From a virus, in the IMG/VR virus record IMGVR_UViG_3300037011_000065, positions 1 through 37,191 of that record: 37,191 nucleotides of DNA. One strand, given 5' to 3'. Made by a program: the position numbers and the translations under genes. This document shows, piece after piece, positions 1-8,176 of this stretch; positions within the stretch are counted from its first letter, which is position 1; the number at the start of each line of letters is the position of its first letter. The notes beneath the pieces were generated by a model. It searched no databases and was not told the DNA's origin. It saw nothing but the letters and a program-made list of their open reading frames with translations.

Positions 1-3
1 TCT

Positions 4-276
4 ATGTTACACCAAATTAATCAAAATGAAATGACAGACGCAGAAATGGATGACTATGAAAAGGCAACAAATTTGAAGCTGGCTAAGTTCCACCTTGGAA
101 AGAAGGTCAGTTTCGATGAGTACAATTTCCCAGGAGAAATGAAAGCCACTTATGAGGTAATTGATTATTCAACCTCAGGAGATGAGGTTTATCTAACGCT
201 GGTTAGTACTGTTACAGGGAACGCCATAGAAATCTTAATCACTTACGCAATAGCAGTTGGTGACTGGGAGGATTAG
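4..276 (+). CDS. Small hypothetical protein
   Basis: A 90-residue acidic soluble protein with no family I recognise. The frame is open back to the window edge, so the ATG at base 4 may not be the true start. It ends in TAG immediately followed by TGA (277-279), a tandem stop that matters for the TAG question raised by the SPFH gene. It is the first of a run of small + strand genes typical of phage early regions. Confidence 0.6.
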   Translation: MLHQINQNEMTDAEMDDYEKATNLKLAKFHLGKKVSFDEYNFPGEMKATYEVIDYSTSGDEVYLTLVSTVTGNAIEILITYAIAVGDWED

Positions 277-306
277 TGATGAGACAACCTAATTTAAAAC
301 AGATTA

Positions 307-453
307 ATGAGTGAAGAAAAAAAAGTAGAAGAAGGATTTTACTCACCAGGCTCAGTAAAGAAAGGTGATATAAGTTGCTTTGAATGTATTTGGATTGTCA
401 CAATGCAAATCATTGACAGCCCGGATCTAGAAATTGAATGGATCCTAAATTGA
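307..453 (+). CDS. Small hypothetical protein, 48 aa
   Basis: ATG at 307 opens a 48-residue frame ending in TGA. The protein starts MSEEKKVEEG and has a central CFEC pair. No family is recognised. It fills the space between two better supported small genes and has the A-rich start typical of this window. A short frame in AT-rich DNA could arise by chance, so support is moderate. Confidence 0.45.
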   Translation: MSEEKKVEEGFYSPGSVKKGDISCFECIWIVTMQIIDSPDLEIEWILN

Positions 454-538
454 CATCAAAAAATACCTAGGATGTCCTTTGTTATTCTCAAAAAATCAAC
501 GTAACTTGTAATATTGTAAAACGTTAAAAAATACAAGA

Positions 539-811
539 ATGAACGGAATCAAGATTGATCCAAGATTTAAAGGGGAATGGCACTACGAAATGTATCTTAT
601 TCCTATTTTAAGAAAGGAAGTTATGAGATATGTTTTTGAAATGAATTATGAAAGAGAGTTGAAAATTTTAATCGGTAGACTCTTTGATGCTGCAGTAGAT
701 AAAGAAAACATTATTCAAATCTACACACATACACCAAATGAGATAGTACATCATTTGTGTTATGGTACGCTTTACAAAATGTATAGAAATACATCAACAA
801 AGGTGTTTTGA
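539..811 (+). CDS. Small hypothetical protein
   Basis: A 90-residue protein with mixed charge and no membrane segment or recognisable motif. It follows an 85-base gap (454-538) that holds AT-rich sequence with a weak TTGTAATATTG element, possibly a promoter. The next gene starts 7 bases after its TGA. Function unknown. Confidence 0.6.
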   Translation: MNGIKIDPRFKGEWHYEMYLIPILRKEVMRYVFEMNYERELKILIGRLFDAAVDKENIIQIYTHTPNEIVHHLCYGTLYKMYRNTSTKVF

Positions 812-818
812 TTAACAA

Positions 819-1097
819 ATGAAAAAAGTACAATCAACAGTAGGTCTTCCTGCGGAAGCGTGGAAAGAACTAAAGAAAACCTATGTAGTCAACTTAGAGT
901 TTGACACCGTAGAGGTAATAGCCGACCCACAATTAGAAGGCGTCTTTGGGGTACAGGTTACGGTCTATGGAAAGAAAAAAGCCTTCTCAAAAAGAGAAAC
1001 TTTCCAACTCCTTTGGACAAATGACCAATGGAAACAATTTGATGAGGTGGAGTTCACAACCTGGCCTCCGACCTCAGGTACACTTCAATTCTTTTAA
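819..1097 (+). CDS. Small hypothetical protein
   Basis: A 92-residue protein with a beta-rich pattern (VEVIADPQLEGVFGVQVTVYG) and an aromatic C-terminus. No family is recognised. The stop TAA lies 6 bases before the next ATG, in the sequence TTTAATCAAAGATGG. The same TAATCAAA leader precedes several starts in this window. Confidence 0.6.
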   Translation: MKKVQSTVGLPAEAWKELKKTYVVNLEFDTVEVIADPQLEGVFGVQVTVYGKKKAFSKRETFQLLWTNDQWKQFDEVEFTTWPPTSGTLQFF

Positions 1098-1103
1098 TCA
1101 AAG

Positions 1104-1394
1104 ATGGAAAAACAGTTAACCAATGAGCAGATGCTTCGTAGGCTGATCAAGGAATTGAATCCGCTGGAAGCCTCTATCGTACGGGAAAGACTTGTAAAGA
1201 TAGCTGAAATGACTATGGAAGGGATTAAACAAAACCCCAAGGCGTATGATAATCCCATCTACGATCACTCGTATTACGAGTATGTGTGCAAACACATCTT
1301 TCGTGTAATTGGATTTGAAAAACACAAAGAACACCAAGATGGAACCAATGTCAGAAGAAATGAAAAAGGAACTCCAACTAAGAAAACAAAATGA
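1104..1394 (+). CDS. Small hypothetical protein
   Basis: A 96-residue protein, mostly helical, with a basic tail. The first 70 residues look like a folded alpha-helical domain (NEQMLRRLIKELNPLEASIVRERLVKIAEMT). The C-terminal 18 or so residues overlap the next gene in another frame and are low complexity. Function unknown. Confidence 0.65.
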   Translation: MEKQLTNEQMLRRLIKELNPLEASIVRERLVKIAEMTMEGIKQNPKAYDNPIYDHSYYEYVCKHIFRVIGFEKHKEHQDGTNVRRNEKGTPTKKTK

Positions 1395-1554
1395 GGAGAT
1401 CCACAATCGTATCCATGCCCAAAGGAGAACAAGATACCCAGAAAGAAAAAAGGATACCTATGTTTTACCCGAGGACTGGAAAGCAAAGGATTGGAAAAAT
1501 GCACTAAGAATCATTAAAGGAAGAAAACTTAAAAAGAAAGGAACCAAAAAATGA
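1339..1554 (+). CDS. Small basic hypothetical protein
   Basis: A 71-residue, strongly basic protein (C-terminus KGRKLKKKGTKK) that could bind nucleic acid; this is inference from charge only. A TTG start at 1309 would lengthen it, but ATG 1339 is preferred, with ATG 1348 as an alternative. It overlaps the preceding gene by 56 bases and the following gene by ATGA. Confidence 0.55.
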   Translation: MEPMSEEMKKELQLRKQNEEIHNRIHAQRRTRYPERKKDTYVLPEDWKAKDWKNALRIIKGRKLKKKGTKK

Positions 1555-1751
1555 AAAAGAAAAGGTACCGAATAATGGTATGGGGATCAAAGAATGACAC
1601 CTATGCTGTTATGGAATTAAATGCACGGGAATTAAAACTGATGCAAGCATTTGTTGAACAAGCAAACAAGAACACTGAAAAGTACAGACCAACATTACGG
1701 TGTCTGTACCTAAATGAAATAAAACCGTACGATCAATTCTTTCAATTCTAA
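1551..1751 (+). CDS. Small hypothetical protein
   Basis: A 66-residue protein beginning MKKKRYRIMVWGSKNDTYAV, with an alternating hydrophobic pattern that suggests a small alpha/beta fold. Its ATG overlaps the TGA of the upstream gene (ATGA), a sign of translational coupling. Function unknown. Confidence 0.6.
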   Translation: MKKKRYRIMVWGSKNDTYAVMELNARELKLMQAFVEQANKNTEKYRPTLRCLYLNEIKPYDQFFQF

Positions 1752-1768
1752 ATTTAAAACCTAAGAAG

Positions 1769-2095
1769 ATGACAAAAGAAGACATTAAGGAGTTGCAAGT
1801 ACTCCAAGAAAAAATTGAAAATTTCAACCGAGTGTTGGAAGCTGTTCAACAAGGAGAAGAAATGATAATCTCCTTTTACTATAAAGGTAGATCTGTTAAA
1901 ATACCCTTCGGAGATTGGGATGCTTTTGAGGGTGAAAAGGATACCCTACATTCTCATTGCCAAATGATGATGGAGGAAGTTGTAGAAGAGCTTATAAAGA
2001 AAAGGGACTCAATGGTCCTATGCGAAAAGAACGAAGAAACTGAAACCACTTATAAACCAACAGAAGTATGGATCTCACCAAAGAAAGAATCGTAA
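1769..2095 (+). CDS. Hypothetical protein with helical N-terminus
   Basis: A 108-residue acidic protein. Residues 1-30 form a likely coiled-coil helix (EDIKELQVLQEKIENFNRVLEAV), followed by a beta segment and a second helix (MMMEEVVEELIKKRDSM). The arrangement is common among small phage proteins, but I cannot assign a function. The next gene overlaps its last 28 bases. Confidence 0.6.
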   Translation: MTKEDIKELQVLQEKIENFNRVLEAVQQGEEMIISFYYKGRSVKIPFGDWDAFEGEKDTLHSHCQMMMEEVVEELIKKRDSMVLCEKNEETETTYKPTEVWISPKKES

Positions 2096-2397
2096 AAATT
2101 GCAAATGATTCATCAGATATTTATGAATGTCTGCTGAATCTTTACAAAGAAGTCTTACCCGTAGAATGGGATAAGATTGACAGCTTAAAACCATGGGGTG
2201 TACAGGTTAACCAATCCACATCCATGTTTATCCTTGCACAAATGCATAGAAGGTTCACCACCGAAGATGCATGGCCTGTAAACTCACTAATCCTTAACAA
2301 AGGGTTCTCATCACAACATGAAGACCTTAAGGATTGGGAGGTACGAATAACAGAAGATGCTTTTACTTTAAAAACAGAGAAAACCAATGAACAATGA
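2068..2397 (+). CDS. Hypothetical protein
   Basis: A 109-residue protein with a helical N-terminal half and an aromatic middle (KPWGVQVNQSTSMFILAQMHRRFTT). No membrane segment and no recognised family. It overlaps the upstream gene by 28 bases. Its stop lies inside the start region of a decayed paralogue of the gene at 2745-3071. Confidence 0.6.
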   Translation: MDLTKERIVKIANDSSDIYECLLNLYKEVLPVEWDKIDSLKPWGVQVNQSTSMFILAQMHRRFTTEDAWPVNSLILNKGFSSQHEDLKDWEVRITEDAFTLKTEKTNEQ

Positions 2398-2535
2398 AGC
2401 AAGACGAAAATCAAAGATGATTACCCAGGTTGGAATCATTGTAGAGGGCATGCCTGCCTCAATCTTTGGGGAGGTAATACTGGTGAGATAGAAATGAAAA
2501 AAGTATTCTTACCTTTGAAATTCTTAATGATTTAA
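2387..2535 (+). pseudogene. Frameshifted remnant, paralogue of the gene at 2745-3071
   Basis: From ATG 2387 the frame reads ITQVGIIVEG, matching ITQVGIVVSG in the gene at 2745. It then runs out of register and stops at TAG 2489-2491. Shifting by one base near 2447-2449 restores similarity: ACLNLWGGNTGEIEMKKVFLP against TLINMWGGGTGEITMRKTFIP. After that the frame stops at 2533-2535 and similarity fades. The simplest reading is a tandem duplication in which the upstream copy lost one base and its 3' half. A sequencing error would explain the shift but not the missing end. Confidence 0.6.
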
Positions 2536-2568
2536 ACAAATTACAAGTTACAATTAAAACCAAAAAAG

Positions 2569-2748
2569 ATGAACAGTTTAAAACAAGTTCTTATGAACAG
2601 AGACGGACTCACCTCTGCTGAAGCCGATGAGCAAATTCTTAATGCTCGCCGTGAGTTAATGCAAAGAATTGAGGATGGTGAAATGCCATTTGACTTTTGT
2701 GAAGAAGAATGGGGATTAGAACCAGATTACTTGGAGGACCTATTATGA
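2569..2748 (+). CDS. Small acidic conserved phage protein, 59 aa
   Basis: A 59-residue acidic protein with the pattern RDGLTSAEADEQI ... EDGE ... WGLEPDYLEDLL. From memory this resembles a widespread family of small phage proteins of unknown function that share an RDGL..EAD start and a GLEPDY end. Its TGA overlaps the next ATG (ATGA). It is supported by the motif and by the tight coupling. Confidence 0.7.
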   Translation: MNSLKQVLMNRDGLTSAEADEQILNARRELMQRIEDGEMPFDFCEEEWGLEPDYLEDLL

Positions 2749-3071
2749 AACCAAAAACAAAAACAATCACACAGGTTGGTATTGTTGTATCCGGTGAAAC
2801 CCTTATTAATATGTGGGGAGGCGGGACAGGAGAAATAACAATGAGGAAAACCTTTATCCCGAATGACAAAATCACAAAGGATAATATCCTTAGATGCGTA
2901 AATGACGGAGGCTTTGGTTGTGAATCAATAAAAAGAGCCTTTGTTGAGATCTATATAAAATATGATAATGGAAGTATGGAATTTGAAAGAGAATTTCTGG
3001 TGGACCATCCACTCCACACGAAACACTTCCTAGGATATGAGGAACTTTCAAAACAAGGTATTAAATATTAA
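2745..3071 (+). CDS. Hypothetical protein with an upstream decayed copy
   Basis: A 108-residue protein starting MKPKTKTITQVGIVVSG. An upstream ATG at 2709 is in frame, but 2745 is preferred because it overlaps the preceding stop as ATGA and because the paralogue at 2387 begins at the equivalent point. The central WGGGTGEI and the C-terminal HPLHTKHFLGYEEL segments look structured. Function unknown. Confidence 0.65.
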   Translation: MKPKTKTITQVGIVVSGETLINMWGGGTGEITMRKTFIPNDKITKDNILRCVNDGGFGCESIKRAFVEIYIKYDNGSMEFEREFLVDHPLHTKHFLGYEELSKQGIKY

Positions 3072-3086
3072 TCTAAAAAAAAGACA

Positions 3087-3323
3087 ATGAGTGAAGAACC
3101 GAGAAAAAAAGTAAGAATGACTCTCGTCGGGCTCGACGGGAACGCATACTTTTTGATGGGCTCCTTTAGTAAGGAAGCCCGTCGTCAGGGATGGACAAAA
3201 GAACAGATAGACAACGTCTTAACAGACTGTAGAAGTAGTGATTATGACCACCTGCTCTGTGTACTAATGGAAAACATAGAGGAACCAGATGGGGATGAAT
3301 ACGAAGAGGAAGATGATTGTTAA
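3087..3323 (+). CDS. Small conserved phage protein
   Basis: A 78-residue protein with the pattern GLDGNAYFLMGSFSKEARRQGWTKEQIDNVL ending in a DYDHLL segment and an acidic tail. From memory this matches a common phage family of unknown role (GLDGNAF.LMG.F...ARRQGW..EEI). It is the last gene before the promoter region at 3324-3432. Confidence 0.75.
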   Translation: MSEEPRKKVRMTLVGLDGNAYFLMGSFSKEARRQGWTKEQIDNVLTDCRSSDYDHLLCVLMENIEEPDGDEYEEEDDC

Positions 3324-3348
3324 TAACTCTAAATGAAGTTGTTAATAA
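3317..3348 (+). repeat. Direct repeat TTGTTAATAA, 22-base spacing
   Basis: TTGTTAATAA occurs at 3317-3326 and again at 3339-3348, 22 bases apart, just upstream of a Bacteroidota-type promoter. Repeats two helical turns apart are typical of an operator for a dimeric regulator. The first copy overlaps a stop codon, and the AT-rich context makes chance possible. Confidence 0.35.
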
Positions 3349-3363
3349 ATATTTTTAAAATTA

Positions 3364-3395
3364 TTTGTTTTCCAAATTAATTCGTTTTACATTTG
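3364..3395 (+). promoter_or_regulatory. Bacteroidota-type promoter TTTG-N20-TACATTTG
   Basis: TTTG at 3364-3367 and TACATTTG at 3388-3395 are separated by 20 bases, fitting the Bacteroidota consensus TTTG / TAnnTTTG with 19-21 base spacing. It is followed by TGTAATAT, so it also partly matches the TTTGTATAATAT motif found elsewhere in the window. It would drive the DUF932-like/SNF2/sigma operon starting at 3433. Confidence 0.55.
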
Positions 3396-3432
3396 TGTAA
3401 TATTTTTAATCGTTTAATCAAAACTTAAGAAA

Positions 3433-4605
3433 ATGGAAAGAACAAAGCAAACCGGTCTCAACGAACTGGTGGAGCAAAGAATTAAGCAGAAGTTATCTGC
3501 AGGTATGCTGAACGTTGAAAAAGCAACCACACGCCTTCAAGCCGAGGGCAAGATATCAAAAGACTTCATATTTGAGGTAGGTACGGAACGTAAAGGAACG
3601 TCCACCAACATTGACTTTTTTCCTGACGGACAAAGAGTAGGTGCCACATTCCACTTCCCTAAAAACAATCCTGACCCAGAAATGAGGGGACCAAAACAAT
3701 TTAACATCAACATGCACGGTATCCGTCAAGTTGCTGCGAAATTAAGTATTCCCTCCACGTACATCACAACCCTATTAATGGGGGAAGAGTGGCAAAAGAC
3801 TTTGGGGTATCAAATACTCAACGCCCACAACGGATGGACAAACAGAGATAAGGTACTTATAAGGTCTGTGGGTACAGAGGTCAGAGCATTTTTATCTGAC
3901 CAATACAGACGCCTAGACTCAGAAATGATCTTTGCTACACACATTGACGAGATTTACAAAAATGGTGGGCAGTTGTCCGACGGGTATATGGATGACACAC
4001 GGGTAATGGTTGAAAGTTTGTTACCCAAACCAATAGAAATACACACAGAATTGAACGGGATTGTTCTTGTTGCTTTCGGTACTAAAATGATTACATCCGA
4101 TTACGGTGACGGAGCGTTGGAATTGAAAAGTTTTGTTATGCAGGGTGTTTGTTTAAATGGTATGGTAAGGGAATCCATAAGAAGAATTGTCCACCTAGGA
4201 GGTAAACTACCTGGGGACATCAGCTTTTCAGAAGAAACTTACAAACTCGACAGCCTAACAACTGCAAGTGCAATACGTGACTTAACAAAGAAACTGTACA
4301 GTTCAGAGACAGTGAAGAATCGTATGTTAGAAATAAAAACTGCAAGTTCAACTCCCGCGGAGCCAGAGAATGTATTAAGGAATTTATTTCTGACCGGGAA
4401 ACTATTAAAAGGTGAGTCAGAAGACATCGGTAGATTACTTATGAGAAACAGTGCAAGGGATGGGATACAGGGTGAGGCTTCCATATGGAAAATCATGCAG
4501 GGTATTACACGTTACGCAAACAATGTAGACGTTGCTGAAAGAAGAAGAATGGAACTGCAGGAAATAGCAGGAGACATGGTAAAGAAATTAGGCTTTGAGA
4601 ATTAA
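3433..4605 (+). CDS. DUF932-like phage/plasmid protein
   Basis: A 390-residue soluble protein. The segment VGTEVRAFLSDQYRRLDS (about residues 145-162) and the later SFVMQGVCLNGMV fit the DUF932 / phage-plasmid-like protein family. Members often sit beside phage replication genes; their biochemical role is unsettled. It is the first gene after the promoter at 3364 and is followed after 3 bases by the SNF2 helicase. Its first residues MERTK recur in the RecA and RuvC genes. The family call is from memory of motifs; function is unknown. Confidence 0.7.
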   Translation: MERTKQTGLNELVEQRIKQKLSAGMLNVEKATTRLQAEGKISKDFIFEVGTERKGTSTNIDFFPDGQRVGATFHFPKNNPDPEMRGPKQFNINMHGIRQVAAKLSIPSTYITTLLMGEEWQKTLGYQILNAHNGWTNRDKVLIRSVGTEVRAFLSDQYRRLDSEMIFATHIDEIYKNGGQLSDGYMDDTRVMVESLLPKPIEIHTELNGIVLVAFGTKMITSDYGDGALELKSFVMQGVCLNGMVRESIRRIVHLGGKLPGDISFSEETYKLDSLTTASAIRDLTKKLYSSETVKNRMLEIKTASSTPAEPENVLRNLFLTGKLLKGESEDIGRLLMRNSARDGIQGEASIWKIMQGITRYANNVDVAERRRMELQEIAGDMVKKLGFEN

Positions 4606-4608
4606 TTA

Positions 4609-6255
4609 ATGGAAGCATCCACAAACAAACTTACAGCATCACTTGCTGTAGATGAAAAAGGGAACAGAGTCATATGGATCTCATTCCCCTATGATCTCGA
4701 CATTATATTCAAAATGAGAACCCTACCTAATAGGAAGTATCATGCTGAGTTCAAGTGTTGGAGCTCACCCATCTACGCCGATACAATTGATAGACTAAAA
4801 GAGTGGGGTTTCTTTATAGATGCCAATTTAACGAGGTACATTCAAAAGAGGGATGAAAAAGTATTTACTACGGAAAAGAAAAATACTGTCACTATTGAAG
4901 GAATTCCCGGGCTAAAAGGAAAACTATACCCCTTCCAAAAGAAGGGGGTAGCTTTCTTAGAAAGTCACAATGGTAGAGCGTTAATCGCTGATGAGATGGG
5001 ACTCGGTAAAACTGTGCAAGCATTAGCCTGGTTACAATTACACCCAGAAAAAAGACCTGTTATAATTGTGGTGCCCGCCTCAGTCAAACTTAATTGGACA
5101 AGGGAAGCATTGACATGGGTAAAAAATCCGAAGGTGGAAATACTGGCGGGGCAAACCCCCTGGAAACCCGAAGGTCAAATCATCATAATAAACTATGATA
5201 TCCTTACTTTAGATTGGGTAAGGGAGTTAAAGAAACTTCAGCCTCAGGTTTTAATTACTGATGAATGTCATTACTATAAAAGTAATACTGCTAAAAGAAC
5301 CAAGGCAATCAAACGTTTAGTGAAAGGCATCCCTCATGTAATTGCATTGTCAGGGACACCTATCCTTAACCGTCCTATTGAAGTTTACAATGCCGTAAAC
5401 ATTATCAATCCAGCATTATTCCCAGACTACTGGAGTTTTACTCAAAGGTATTGTAATAGAAGACACACAGGATTTGGATGGGATGTCTCAGGGCATTCAC
5501 ATGAGAAAGAATTACATGATTTACTAACGGAATCAATTATGCTAAGACGCCTAAAGGCTGACGTTTTGCCTGACTTGCCCTCTAAGGTACTTTCGTTTGT
5601 GCCGATAGTACTACATAATAAAAACGAATATAGGGCAGCAGAGGCCGACTTCATAGCCTTTATTCGACAAACCAAAGGGGTAGCGGCGGCAATAAGGGCA
5701 TCTAATGCTAAAGTACTTGCGGAAATAGAAGGGTTGAAGCAATTATGTGTGAAGGGTAAATTAAAAGAAGCTACCAATTGGATCCAGGACTTCCTAGATT
5801 CAAGCGATCAGAAATTAGTTGTCTTTGCTGTACACAGATTTGTTATTGATGAATTAATGTCAAAGTTTGGAGACATAGCAGTTAAGATAGATGGATCTGT
5901 ATCATTGTCCGACAGACAAAAGGCTGTAGATAATTTCCAACACAATGACAGGGTAAGAGTATTTATAGGGAACATCAAAGCCGCAGGTGTAGGGTTGACA
6001 CTGACCGCAGCAAGTAATGTAGCCTTTTTAGAATTACCCTGGACCCCAGGTGATCTTGTTCAAGCAGAAGACAGGGTACATAGAATAGGACAGAAAGGAA
6101 GTGTTACAATTTATTATCTACTTGCCATGGACACGATTGAGGAAAAGATTGCTAATCTATTAGATCTGAAAAGGAAAGTATTGGATACCGTCCTAGATGG
6201 TAAAGAAACTGATCAGGAATCATTGTTTAGTGAATTAATAAAAATGTATGAATAA
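4609..6255 (+). CDS. SNF2-family DNA helicase/translocase
   Basis: A 548-residue superfamily 2 ATPase. Visible motifs are Walker A DEMGLGKT (about 128-135), motif II DECH (about 218-221), motif III LSGTP, and the C-terminal GVGLTLTAASNVAF plus the arginine-finger segment QAEDRVHRIGQ. Residues 1-80 resemble the HARP-like domain that precedes the ATPase in SMARCAL1-type annealing helicases. In phages such enzymes remodel forks and recombination intermediates, much like T4 UvsW. All ATPase motifs are intact. It starts 3 bases after the DUF932-like gene and abuts the sigma-like gene. Confidence 0.93.
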   Translation: MEASTNKLTASLAVDEKGNRVIWISFPYDLDIIFKMRTLPNRKYHAEFKCWSSPIYADTIDRLKEWGFFIDANLTRYIQKRDEKVFTTEKKNTVTIEGIPGLKGKLYPFQKKGVAFLESHNGRALIADEMGLGKTVQALAWLQLHPEKRPVIIVVPASVKLNWTREALTWVKNPKVEILAGQTPWKPEGQIIIINYDILTLDWVRELKKLQPQVLITDECHYYKSNTAKRTKAIKRLVKGIPHVIALSGTPILNRPIEVYNAVNIINPALFPDYWSFTQRYCNRRHTGFGWDVSGHSHEKELHDLLTESIMLRRLKADVLPDLPSKVLSFVPIVLHNKNEYRAAEADFIAFIRQTKGVAAAIRASNAKVLAEIEGLKQLCVKGKLKEATNWIQDFLDSSDQKLVVFAVHRFVIDELMSKFGDIAVKIDGSVSLSDRQKAVDNFQHNDRVRVFIGNIKAAGVGLTLTAASNVAFLELPWTPGDLVQAEDRVHRIGQKGSVTIYYLLAMDTIEEKIANLLDLKRKVLDTVLDGKETDQESLFSELIKMYE

Positions 6256-6723
6256 ATGGAAAACATCAACCTATTAAGAAAAATTGCCTGGTCTTTCCAC
6301 AAAACAACTGGTATGGACTGGGATGACCTCTTCCAAGAGGCCGCCTATGCTTACTGTATAAGTATGGAAGACTACAAACCAGAGAAAGGAGCATTGTCAA
6401 CTCATGTATGGAGTTGTATTTTAAACCATTTGAGAAACTATTTAAAGGAAGAGATGAAACAACATGGACACCTAGAATATTATGAATCCCTGGAGTTAGC
6501 TCTACCAAATATGTCTACAAACCACCCAACCTTCTTAGACTCTTTAACTATGGATGCAAGAGAGATTGCCAAGTTAGTTTTTTCCACACCCAAAAAGTTT
6601 GTAGTCTTGAACATTGAGGAGGCAGAACAAAGAGTGATCAGAATTATGTTAAAAAATGGTTGGGATTGTAACCGGGTGGTGTCAGCGTTAATCAACTTGG
6701 AAACAGTTTGTTCAACAGAATGA
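6256..6723 (+). CDS. Sigma-70-like RNA polymerase factor
   Basis: A 155-residue protein whose N-terminal half fits sigma-70 region 2: DWDDLFQEAAYAYC (21-34), YKPEKGALSTHVWSCILNHLRNYLKEE (about 41-67). The C-terminal part (LKNGWDCNRVVSALINLE) is helical but a clear region 4 helix-turn-helix is not obvious. The size fits phage-encoded sigma factors that redirect host polymerase. A recurring TTTGTATAATATGT motif lies downstream of this gene in four intergenic or gene-end positions, the first directly after its stop. That pairing is inference. Confidence 0.72.
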   Translation: MENINLLRKIAWSFHKTTGMDWDDLFQEAAYAYCISMEDYKPEKGALSTHVWSCILNHLRNYLKEEMKQHGHLEYYESLELALPNMSTNHPTFLDSLTMDAREIAKLVFSTPKKFVVLNIEEAEQRVIRIMLKNGWDCNRVVSALINLETVCSTE

Positions 6724-6735
6724 TTTGTATAATAT
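6723..6735 (+). promoter_or_regulatory. TTTGTATAATAT promoter-like motif
   Basis: ATTTGTATAATAT begins at the last base of the sigma-like gene's stop codon, 25 bases before the ATG of the next gene (6760). It is one of four near-identical motifs in the window. No conserved -35 element is visible, so it resembles an extended -10 promoter. Confidence 0.5.
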
Positions 6736-6759
6736 AGTAATTAACTAAATTTTAAAATT

Positions 6760-6963
6760 ATGGAAGCAACAACCTTAAGAAAAGAAATCGAAAGACTGGT
6801 AATCTCCAGCAACAAAATCTTACGTGATACGGTATCAAGTATGGACATAATCATCCTACTCCGTAATTTACACCCAACTCTACGACCAGAGTTTGCCCGC
6901 AAATTAAAAACGGAAGGTGTTATCACCGAAAAACAAATGCTTGAATTTACGATTCAGAATTAA
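6760..6963 (+). CDS. Small helical hypothetical protein
   Basis: A 67-residue, mostly helical protein (TLRKEIERLVISSNKILRDTVSSMDIIILLRNL). No family is recognised. It follows the promoter-like motif at 6723 and its TAA overlaps the primase ATG (TAATG), so it is probably co-translated with the primase. Confidence 0.6.
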   Translation: MEATTLRKEIERLVISSNKILRDTVSSMDIIILLRNLHPTLRPEFARKLKTEGVITEKQMLEFTIQN

Positions 6964-7862
6964 TGGACATCGTTCAACTGTATCAAGACTATTCAGTTGA
7001 TCATATGACTGAGGGTCACAAACATTGCCGTCCAGGGTGGGTCAATACTCCCTGTCCCTTTTGTACTGGTAACGCAGGATATCATTTGGGATTTGAATTG
7101 GATGGGAATTACTATTACTGTTGGAGATGCGGTTGGCACCCTATCGTACCAACCCTCTCTAAACTGTTGAACGTCGGTACAACAGAAGTAAATAGGATAA
7201 TACAACCCTATGGATTACTTGTACCACGAGTAAAGGAAGCCACCGTTAAGGTAAGAATGAAAGCACACAGAATGCCTTCTAGCACAGGACCTTTGCAAAG
7301 AAATCATATAAAGTATCTTGAGTCAAGGAACTTTGATCCTAAACGTTTAGAACGTACATGGAATCTTGTAGGAACGGGCCCTGTGAGCCTACTTGACAGG
7401 CTCGATTATAAATTACGTATTATTATCCCTGTTTTGTGGGATTCTCAAGCAGTCACCTTTACAAGCCGTGATATCACGGATCGTCAGGCGTTACGTTATA
7501 GGGCTTGCCCAAAAGACAGAGAACTCATACATCATAAACATTTGTTATATGGAAAGCAAGAAGATTGGTTGCCTACTGGCATCTGTGTTGAAGGTCCTAC
7601 TGATGTGTGGCGTCTTGGTGTGTATAGCTTTTGCACTTTTGGTATTCAATACACTCATGAACAACTTAGGCTTATGGCGAAGACGTTCGAAAGAATAGCA
7701 GTTGTCTTTGATGATGATGTACAAGCCATAGTTCAAGCGAACAAACTGGTCGGAGAGTTAAAGTTCAGAGGTGTAGATGCATTCCGAGTCCCTATACCAG
7801 GGGACCCTGGAAGTATGGATCAAACAGAAGCAGATTATCTAATTAAAAACATAATCAAATGA
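6963..7862 (+). CDS. DNA primase, zinc ribbon plus Toprim
   Basis: A 299-residue protein. Its N-terminal zinc ribbon has CPFC (31-34) and CWRC (53-56), and a Toprim domain has the glutamate motif CVEGPTDV (about 207-214) and the aspartate motif VVFDDDVQA (about 247-255). This is the layout of compact phage primases of the DnaG/T7 type that make RNA primers for lagging-strand synthesis. It lacks a helicase domain; the helicase is separate at 10197. It overlaps both neighbours by 1-4 bases. Function is well supported by both metal-binding motifs. Confidence 0.88.
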   Translation: MDIVQLYQDYSVDHMTEGHKHCRPGWVNTPCPFCTGNAGYHLGFELDGNYYYCWRCGWHPIVPTLSKLLNVGTTEVNRIIQPYGLLVPRVKEATVKVRMKAHRMPSSTGPLQRNHIKYLESRNFDPKRLERTWNLVGTGPVSLLDRLDYKLRIIIPVLWDSQAVTFTSRDITDRQALRYRACPKDRELIHHKHLLYGKQEDWLPTGICVEGPTDVWRLGVYSFCTFGIQYTHEQLRLMAKTFERIAVVFDDDVQAIVQANKLVGELKFRGVDAFRVPIPGDPGSMDQTEADYLIKNIIK

Positions 7863-8164
7863 AAGAATTTAACCATTTACCAGAATTAATTACCTATTTA
7901 TGGGAAGAGGACATTGCAAAGAACAATACAAGAATTTATTTTGATCCATTTCCAAAACACTTTGATTTTGATCAGAATGAGAATCCTCCCAGTTACTATT
8001 GTTCAATGACTCCTGAAGATGAAATGAATGTTCCAACCTCGGCTTTATTACTTGGAATAGGATACCATGGCTTTGTAGAATTTTTAATTGAAAAATTCTT
8101 AGTTACCTATTATAAAGAACATAAGAAAGACGTAAAAGGAAATCAAATTAGTACTAAAAATTAG
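7859..8164 (+). CDS. Hypothetical protein ending in TAG
   Basis: A 101-residue acidic protein rich in aromatic residues; no family is recognised. It overlaps the primase stop by 4 bases. Its TAG stop (8162-8164) is in frame with the next gene, whose ATG lies four codons on, so TAG readthrough would give one 263-residue protein. The default reading is two genes. Confidence 0.6.
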   Translation: MKEFNHLPELITYLWEEDIAKNNTRIYFDPFPKHFDFDQNENPPSYYCSMTPEDEMNVPTSALLLGIGYHGFVEFLIEKFLVTYYKEHKKDVKGNQISTKN

Positions 8165-8176
8165 ATAATCATTAGT

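Noticed and set aside
279-314. 11-codon frame after the first gene
   Set aside because: Too short and fully explained by the overlap with the start of the next small gene.
7393-7698. 101-codon + strand frame inside the primase gene
   Set aside because: It is a shadow of the primase, which has intact zinc and Toprim motifs in its own frame.
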